The notes beneath the pieces were generated by a model. The model was not told the origin of the DNA and did not search any database. It saw only the letters and a list, made by a program, of their open reading frames with translations. Position numbers and translations under genes: made by a program. Positions 22,693 to 28,029 of a DNA stretch of 28,029 bases are shown in pieces. The stretch covers positions 1 to 28,029 of the IMG/VR virus record IMGVR_UViG_3300005056_000023; one strand, 5' to 3'. This DNA comes from a virus. How positions within the stretch are numbered: position 1 is the first letter of the stretch; each line of letters starts with the position of its first letter.

Positions 22693-25600
22693 TGCCATTC
22701 ATTGAAGACAAAAGCGTAGGATTTCTTGAAAGGGCTCAAGGGCTTGACGAAATTGACGTTGAAGAGCGCCCAGTATCATTCAGTGAAGAGTTGACCGCGG
22801 CTTATCGCCTAGAAAATACGCTTGGTTCATTCATTGCTAAGGATCCCAATCTACCCACGGCAATGAAAACCACTGATTTTGATGCATGGTCTCAGCTGAC
22901 TGATGACGAAAAGCTCAACAAGAATTTTGTCGAGGCTGCAGTGGGCGTAGAAAACGAGCTAGAGCTAAATGCCGTTAGAAATCAAATGGATAGAGAGAAC
23001 CGCGACCGCTCAACGTTGAAAAATTCCTATTTGGCCCCGTTCCTGATGGGGGTGAGTGATCCAATCAACTTTATCCCAACTGGTGGCGTTGCTTATAAGA
23101 CCTATAAAACAGGCGGATCCATTCTCAGAAACGCTGTTGCAACTAGTTCTGTTGCCGCCGGCACAACTGCATTAACTGAGGCGGCATTACATCAAACCCA
23201 AATGACGCGAACAATGGGTGAGTCTGCAGCTAATATAACCGCAGCCGTATTCCTTGGTGGAATTCTTGGCGCTGCACCTGGAGCAATAGAAAAACTCATT
23301 CTCAAAACAGGCCGAAAGCCGCAAGAGGTATTTGATGAAATTGACCTTGTTATGGATCCTGAGAAAGCCATTGCTGACGGTGGTAATCCTACTATGTTTG
23401 ATCGCTCCATTGGTGCCGCTGAAGTTAATAACGACGCCAAAGTTCGCGGGAAGTTGGCCAGAGCCGCAACCAAGTTTATTGGTTTTGATCCCTGGTCAGC
23501 AACTGCCACTTCTGACGCAAAGGCAACTCGATCTGCCGTCAATTCCTTGGCTGAGTCCCCGCTCGACATGGATAGGCCCCTTGGTCAAGCTGTTGAAACC
23601 GCCATAAAGCTGCATGATGGGAAATTTTTTGATGCTGTTGACGGACACATGAACACCTTCAAGGCCTACAAAGAAGGCGGAGGTGAGTTGACCCGTAGAG
23701 AATTTGGCGAAGCTGTTGGGAAGGCTGTTAGAAATGGCTCTGATGACCCACACATTCAAGGCGCTGCTGATTCTTGGAACACAAAATTATACGAGCCCTT
23801 GAAGAAGGATTTCGTTGAAGTTGGGCTTTTGCCTGCTGATGTCGATGTAAAAACGGCCGCTGGATACTTAAACAGAATCTGGAGTAAGCCAAAGGTTGCT
23901 GGTAATTTGTCCAGCTTTGTTGAGAAAACCAAGGGCTGGCTTGATGAGCAAAACACAAAAAAGCTAGCTGTACAGTCTGATGTTGAAAGGCTCAGCACCT
24001 CAATGATGGAGAGCCAAACCAAAGCCCGATCATTAAGAGGGCAGCTTGATAGCAAAAATGCACAAATAACCAAAGCAAGCAAACAGTTAGAAGAGGTTCA
24101 AAGGGCTGAAAAGGCCAGCATACAACGAGCCTTTAAGACCAAAGACAAAGGTATTACCGGAAAAGAAGGTCGACGCAAAGAATTATCAATAGCAGAATCC
24201 AGGCAGCGTACACGATCAAATGAGCTGCAAGATAGGATTTCAGGGTTAAAGCATTCCATCGATGAATTGGAAACAAGAATTTCCAAACTAGATGAAGATG
24301 CCCTTGCCAGAGTTAATGACCTTGAAGTTGCCGTTGCTGATTGGCCCGGTAAGTCAGGAAACAAGGTTCGTGCAGCAATTCGAAGCCGTGACAGCGTATT
24401 GGCAAGCAAAGCAAGCAAAGAGCTTTTGGCCGCTGTTAGAAAGCTAAACAATATCGATATCGATGCGATTGATACAGAGTCATTGGCCATGGAGATAGCT
24501 GGACGCATTATGGGAACCCCTGATGGGCGATTGCCATATGATTACAAGATAGGGGAAAACTCGTCTGGTGGTGTCAGTAACAACCTATCAGGACCATTCC
24601 AAAAGCGCTCTTTTGCTATTCCTGATGAGCTAATGGAGGAGTTTTTAGAAAATGATATTGAGGTTTTAGGGGCTCGATACATTAAAAGCACTGCGCCAGA
24701 TTTGGAGCTCATGCGTCGATATGATGATGTTGAAATGAAATCAGAACTCAAGGATATTGAACAAGAATGGCTTAAGCGCATCAAGGATGAGCCTGATTCT
24801 AAGAAAGCGCTGAAACTCGAGAAACAGAAAGACAAGGATATAAAGAACATTTCAGCTATGAGAGACCGCCTTAGAGGCACTTTTGGTCAAGTTGATCATA
24901 CAAATCCTTGGGTACGGGCCGCTCGAGTCGCCAGGGATCTTAACTACATGCGTTTATTGGGCGGTGTTGTGGCTTCCTCGTTCTCTGATGTGGCGAGAAT
25001 TGTTGCAGCAGAAGGAATACAGAACACATTCAAAAACGCCTTGGTTCCAATGGTCACCAAAATGGGAACTTTCAAAATTGCAGCTCACGAGGCCAAGCTT
25101 TGGGGTGTCGGTACTGATTCGCTAATGGGTGGTAGAGCTGAGATATTGGCTGATGTGGCTGATTATGCCGCTGGCGGAAACGCCTTTGAGCGTGGCGTTA
25201 GATCAGCAGCAACAAAGTTTTCAAGCATCAACCTGATGAACCAGTGGACGGGTGGTATGAAACAGCTTCACGCCGTAGCCATGCAAACCCGGATTATTCC
25301 AGAGCTGAGAGCCGGAAAGATTGACCGCCGATTGAATCAGCTTGGAATTGATGATGCTAACGCCAAAAATATTGCCTTAGAACTGAAGAATCACGCCGAA
25401 GAAATAGACGGTGTTTGGATAGCGAATGCTCGAGCATGGGAAAACCAAGAGCTAGCAATGATGTGGGCTGGAGCGGTGCGCAAAGAATCTGACCGAGTAA
25501 TCATTATACCAGGACAAGAGAAGCCGCTGTTCATGTCAACCGAATTAGGCAAGACGATTGGCCAGTTCAAAACTTTCATGTTTTCAGCAACACAAAGGAT

Positions 25601-26066
25601 ATTACTTTCAACGCTCCAGCAGCAAGATAGCCATTATATTCAAGGCGTCATGAGCATGCTAAGCCTTGGAATGATGACCTATGCATTTAAGCAATGGGAT
25701 GCAGGGCGGGAACTTTCAGATGACCCAGCCGTTTGGATTGCTGAAGGCATAGACCGCTCTGGCATGATTGGCATACTGATGGAGGCTAATAACACCATTG
25801 AGAAGGTTTCACAGAATAGCATGGGCATTAGGCCGCTATTAGGTATAAACGCTCCAGCGTCACGCTACGCATCCAGAAGCATATTAGATTCAATGGCGGG
25901 GCCAACGTTTGGATTAATGGGAACGGTTGCGCAAGTTGCTGGCGGAATATCAGGTGAGCGCGAATGGGATAAATCGGATACAAGAGCTTTGAGGCGTTTG
26001 CTACCTGGGCAAAATCTGTCAATACTTAGGCAAGGATTAGACAAAATAGAAGAGGCTGCACGATGA
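22692..26066 (+). CDS. Large internal virion/ejection protein, gp16-type
   Basis: A 1124-residue protein. Residues about 118-200 are hydrophobic and Ala/Gly-rich (VATSSVAAGTTAL, ITAAVFLGGILGAA). A long charged coiled coil spans about 412-547. The C-terminal part has amphipathic helices, with I-G-Q-F-K-T-F-M-F-S-A-T-Q-R near 956-969, as seen in gp16-like ejection proteins that cross the inner membrane and help pull DNA in. T7 gp16 carries an N-terminal transglycosylase; I see no such motif here. It is the longest gene in the window and follows the gp14- and gp15-type genes in the usual order. Confidence 0.78.
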   Translation: MPFIEDKSVGFLERAQGLDEIDVEERPVSFSEELTAAYRLENTLGSFIAKDPNLPTAMKTTDFDAWSQLTDDEKLNKNFVEAAVGVENELELNAVRNQMDRENRDRSTLKNSYLAPFLMGVSDPINFIPTGGVAYKTYKTGGSILRNAVATSSVAAGTTALTEAALHQTQMTRTMGESAANITAAVFLGGILGAAPGAIEKLILKTGRKPQEVFDEIDLVMDPEKAIADGGNPTMFDRSIGAAEVNNDAKVRGKLARAATKFIGFDPWSATATSDAKATRSAVNSLAESPLDMDRPLGQAVETAIKLHDGKFFDAVDGHMNTFKAYKEGGGELTRREFGEAVGKAVRNGSDDPHIQGAADSWNTKLYEPLKKDFVEVGLLPADVDVKTAAGYLNRIWSKPKVAGNLSSFVEKTKGWLDEQNTKKLAVQSDVERLSTSMMESQTKARSLRGQLDSKNAQITKASKQLEEVQRAEKASIQRAFKTKDKGITGKEGRRKELSIAESRQRTRSNELQDRISGLKHSIDELETRISKLDEDALARVNDLEVAVADWPGKSGNKVRAAIRSRDSVLASKASKELLAAVRKLNNIDIDAIDTESLAMEIAGRIMGTPDGRLPYDYKIGENSSGGVSNNLSGPFQKRSFAIPDELMEEFLENDIEVLGARYIKSTAPDLELMRRYDDVEMKSELKDIEQEWLKRIKDEPDSKKALKLEKQKDKDIKNISAMRDRLRGTFGQVDHTNPWVRAARVARDLNYMRLLGGVVASSFSDVARIVAAEGIQNTFKNALVPMVTKMGTFKIAAHEAKLWGVGTDSLMGGRAEILADVADYAAGGNAFERGVRSAATKFSSINLMNQWTGGMKQLHAVAMQTRIIPELRAGKIDRRLNQLGIDDANAKNIALELKNHAEEIDGVWIANARAWENQELAMMWAGAVRKESDRVIIIPGQEKPLFMSTELGKTIGQFKTFMFSATQRILLSTLQQQDSHYIQGVMSMLSLGMMTYAFKQWDAGRELSDDPAVWIAEGIDRSGMIGILMEANNTIEKVSQNSMGIRPLLGINAPASRYASRSILDSMAGPTFGLMGTVAQVAGGISGEREWDKSDTRALRRLLPGQNLSILRQGLDKIEEAAR

Positions 26067-28029
26067 CTGTAACTGTTAACGATTCAAGAAATGAATATAC
26101 TGCTTCGGCAGCTCAAACAGTGTTCAACCACACTTTTAGAATTTATACGGCTAACGATTTAAACGTATACATCACCCCGGCAGGCCAAGAATGCTCTGAT
26201 TCTGATCTAACGACTGATTACGTTGTCAACACTGCCACCATTAATGATCCTGCAGGCGGATTTATTACGCTAAATGTTGGCGCGACTGCTGGCGACTTGG
26301 TAACAATCAACTCAGCAATCACCCAAAACAGGACAACGGACTACCAAACGAACGGTGATTTTATACCGGAAACGGTTAACGCCGATTTTGATAGAGTTGT
26401 TTCTCTTGTTAAGCAGTTGGAAACGAACATTGGCAGAGCACCAAAATTCTCAGAATGTCAGCAACAATCTTCTGACTTGTCATTGTCGCAACCAGAGGCA
26501 TTAAAATTAATTAGATATAATGCCGCCGCTGATGGCTTTGACAATGTAAATATTAGCGAAATTGATTCCAGTTTAATCGTTGCGCAAGACATATTGCTGC
26601 AAAGATCCTCGCTTTCTGCTGCGAAGGCTGATGATTCTTTGTCTGGGAATATAGGTGGGTCAGTCTCCACATTGGGCTATGACTCAGCAGGTGACGGTGG
26701 GGCTGGATTATATGAGATTGTAGCGGCAGGCACAGGCACAGAGGATGGAGGAAACTTTGTTAACTCTGACTCTGCTGGATTATTCCAATTAAGGCTTATC
26801 GCCACAGAAACAAATGTAATGCAATGGGGCGCAGTCAATAACGGTGGGGCATCTGATGACGCTTCGATTGTTGCGGCTGTTGCGTCAATCACCACAAATC
26901 AAGGTGGTGAGATTGTATTTCCTCAAAGTGTTTTTAAATACACAACTGATTTACAGCTTAGCCAAAACGGAATTAGGCTTAGAGGCCATTGCTGGAGGAG
27001 GACAATTCTTTGGTATGCGGGGACCGTTGACGCTTTAACGATCAACAACCCTGCGTGTGAGGTTGATCACATGCACATTACTTCTCTTGATCCAGCTACA
27101 TCAAACCATCTGGTGGGCGATAACGCTGGCACCGGAACGGGTACGGTTGGAATCAAGCTTAAACACGTTGATTCACACATTCATCATTGTACAATTTCAT
27201 ATTTTAATGACGCAACAAAATTCGCCAATGCAATTGAGACTGATGGCGGTGTTTGTTTCAGTAATACGATTGATAAATGCTATATTCGATATTGCTGGGG
27301 TGGAATATCGCTAGAAGATACAGTTACCGATACCACTGTTTCGCATTGCAGCATACTTGATTGTGAAAAATTCGGTATATCTCAAGGGTACGATTGGAGC
27401 GCCGCCGCACAGACTTCTTTTACGGGTGATAACGTAAGAATCTGGGCAAACCTTATAAACAACGTGAACAAAAACAAATCTCCTGGTGGTGGGGTTGGTG
27501 ATGGTTTTGGTATCACGATAAGGCGCGGGTCAACAATAGATATTCGCGGCAATTATCTTGAAGATTATGACGCAGCCGTTGGCTCAACTGCCTATGGAAT
27601 ACATCTCGATGGTATTACGGATGGATCGTTTTTATTGGAAGTAGAAATTAATGGGAACAATGCCATATCTAATACAGTAGAGACTACTTTTAGTCTATTT
27701 TTAGAAAACTGCTGGTATGGTGGAGGACGCGGGAATCACTTTGCTGGTGGTACTGGCTCAGTCACTCAGCAATCAACCTCTAGATGGTTTGATTTTGGCG
27801 TCAACTTCTTCACTGGTTCACCTGCTACTCCATATGTATTAAACGGTGTTCATTCGTTTGCATGGGATCCAGTAAACGCCAAATGGTTAGGAAGTACAGA
27901 TGCACGTAAAGAGCTAGCCTTTGATGTTAAGTTCTTAGATAGACACTGGGATGATGTAAAGACATTTGCAGATCTTGATCAAACCCCAAATGTGTCTGGT
28001 GGCAATCGTTTCAATACTTTCACTAATGC
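26063..28029 (+). CDS. Tail fibre/tailspike with beta-helix domain, C-terminus missing
   Basis: Partial gene open to the window end (655 codons visible). It starts with ATG overlapping the previous TGA (ATGA), after GAAGAGG. The first ~125 residues match the T7-type tail fibre N-terminal attachment domain: A-A-Q-T-V-F-N-H-T-F-R-I-Y, D-L-N-V-Y-I-T-P-A-G-Q-E, R-T-T-D-Y-Q-T-N-G-D-F. A helical linker follows, then from about residue 250 M-Q-W-G-A-V-N-N-G-G-A-S-D-D-A opens a pectate-lyase-like right-handed beta-helix that runs to about 600. Such spikes usually bind and cut capsule or O-antigen. No catalytic residues could be assigned. Confidence 0.85.
   Translation, partial: MTVTVNDSRNEYTASAAQTVFNHTFRIYTANDLNVYITPAGQECSDSDLTTDYVVNTATINDPAGGFITLNVGATAGDLVTINSAITQNRTTDYQTNGDFIPETVNADFDRVVSLVKQLETNIGRAPKFSECQQQSSDLSLSQPEALKLIRYNAAADGFDNVNISEIDSSLIVAQDILLQRSSLSAAKADDSLSGNIGGSVSTLGYDSAGDGGAGLYEIVAAGTGTEDGGNFVNSDSAGLFQLRLIATETNVMQWGAVNNGGASDDASIVAAVASITTNQGGEIVFPQSVFKYTTDLQLSQNGIRLRGHCWRRTILWYAGTVDALTINNPACEVDHMHITSLDPATSNHLVGDNAGTGTGTVGIKLKHVDSHIHHCTISYFNDATKFANAIETDGGVCFSNTIDKCYIRYCWGGISLEDTVTDTTVSHCSILDCEKFGISQGYDWSAAAQTSFTGDNVRIWANLINNVNKNKSPGGGVGDGFGITIRRGSTIDIRGNYLEDYDAAVGSTAYGIHLDGITDGSFLLEVEINGNNAISNTVETTFSLFLENCWYGGGRGNHFAGGTGSVTQQSTSRWFDFGVNFFTGSPATPYVLNGVHSFAWDPVNAKWLGSTDARKELAFDVKFLDRHWDDVKTFADLDQTPNVSGGNRFNTFTN

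Noticed and set aside
24542-24880. 112-codon Ser-rich - strand frame within the large ejection gene
   Set aside because: Ser/Leu-rich composition is what antisense of Glu/Lys/Asp codons gives; no separate signals.
26063-28029. Diversity-generating retroelement acting on the tail fibre
   Set aside because: No reverse transcriptase or template repeat is in the window; the fibre end is missing, so it cannot be tested here.

Overview
This window is part of a tailed bacteriophage genome (Caudoviricetes) or a prophage of that type. Every gene I can support lies on the + strand, and genes are packed almost end to end. Six start/stop junctions are one-base TAATG overlaps and two more are ATGA overlaps. 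No rRNA, tRNA, insertion sequence, CRISPR array, integrase or repressor was seen. The virion genes follow the T7-type podovirus plan: small then large terminase, portal, scaffold, capsid, tail tubular A, tail tubular B, three ejection proteins, tail fibre/spike. The moderate GC, the protein types and the 3TM holin would suit a gammaproteobacterial, perhaps marine, host; that is an inference from style only. Both ends cut a gene.

Layout. (1) 1-2.6 kb: DNA metabolism, with the C-terminal part of a YqaJ-type exonuclease carrying a long helical extension, a DnaQ-like DEDDh 3'-5' exonuclease and an unknown protein. (2) 2.58-2.74 kb: a gap holding a long-range inverted repeat around a 26-codon mini-ORF. 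(3) 2.7-5.4 kb: two small phage proteins, an M15-type peptidase endolysin, a 3TM holin, then a very basic 56-residue protein and three further membrane proteins. (4) 5.4-8.3 kb: small structural-type proteins and a 483-residue beta-helix protein ending in five 23-residue repeats. (5) 8.25-8.41 kb: a short gap with a terminator hairpin. (6) 8.4-14.5 kb: head-packaging block (small proteins, terminase subunits, a Cys/His family protein, portal, Bbp19-like protein, scaffold). (7) 14.5-17.6 kb: a structured spacer, the major capsid gene, a terminator, a small decoration-like gene, a second terminator, and a longer fibre-like gene sharing an N-terminal module with the small one. (8) 17.6-28 kb: tail tubular A and B, three ejection proteins, and a tail fibre/spike cut by the window end.

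How they fit together. The nucleases would act in recombination and replication of phage DNA. The terminase packages DNA through the portal into a shell built from capsid and scaffold. The tubular proteins close the head and form the short tail, the ejection proteins carry DNA across the envelope, and the tail fibre/spike recognises and probably digests a surface polysaccharide. Endolysin and holin release progeny. The RNA structures flanking the capsid gene resemble in position the promoter and terminator that bracket T7 gene 10, and probably set high capsid output. No phage RNA polymerase is in the window. The least explained parts are the inverted repeat at 2.6 kb, the small membrane/basic gene cluster at 4.4-5.4 kb, the spacer at 8.25-8.41 kb and the structured spacer at 14.5-14.7 kb.
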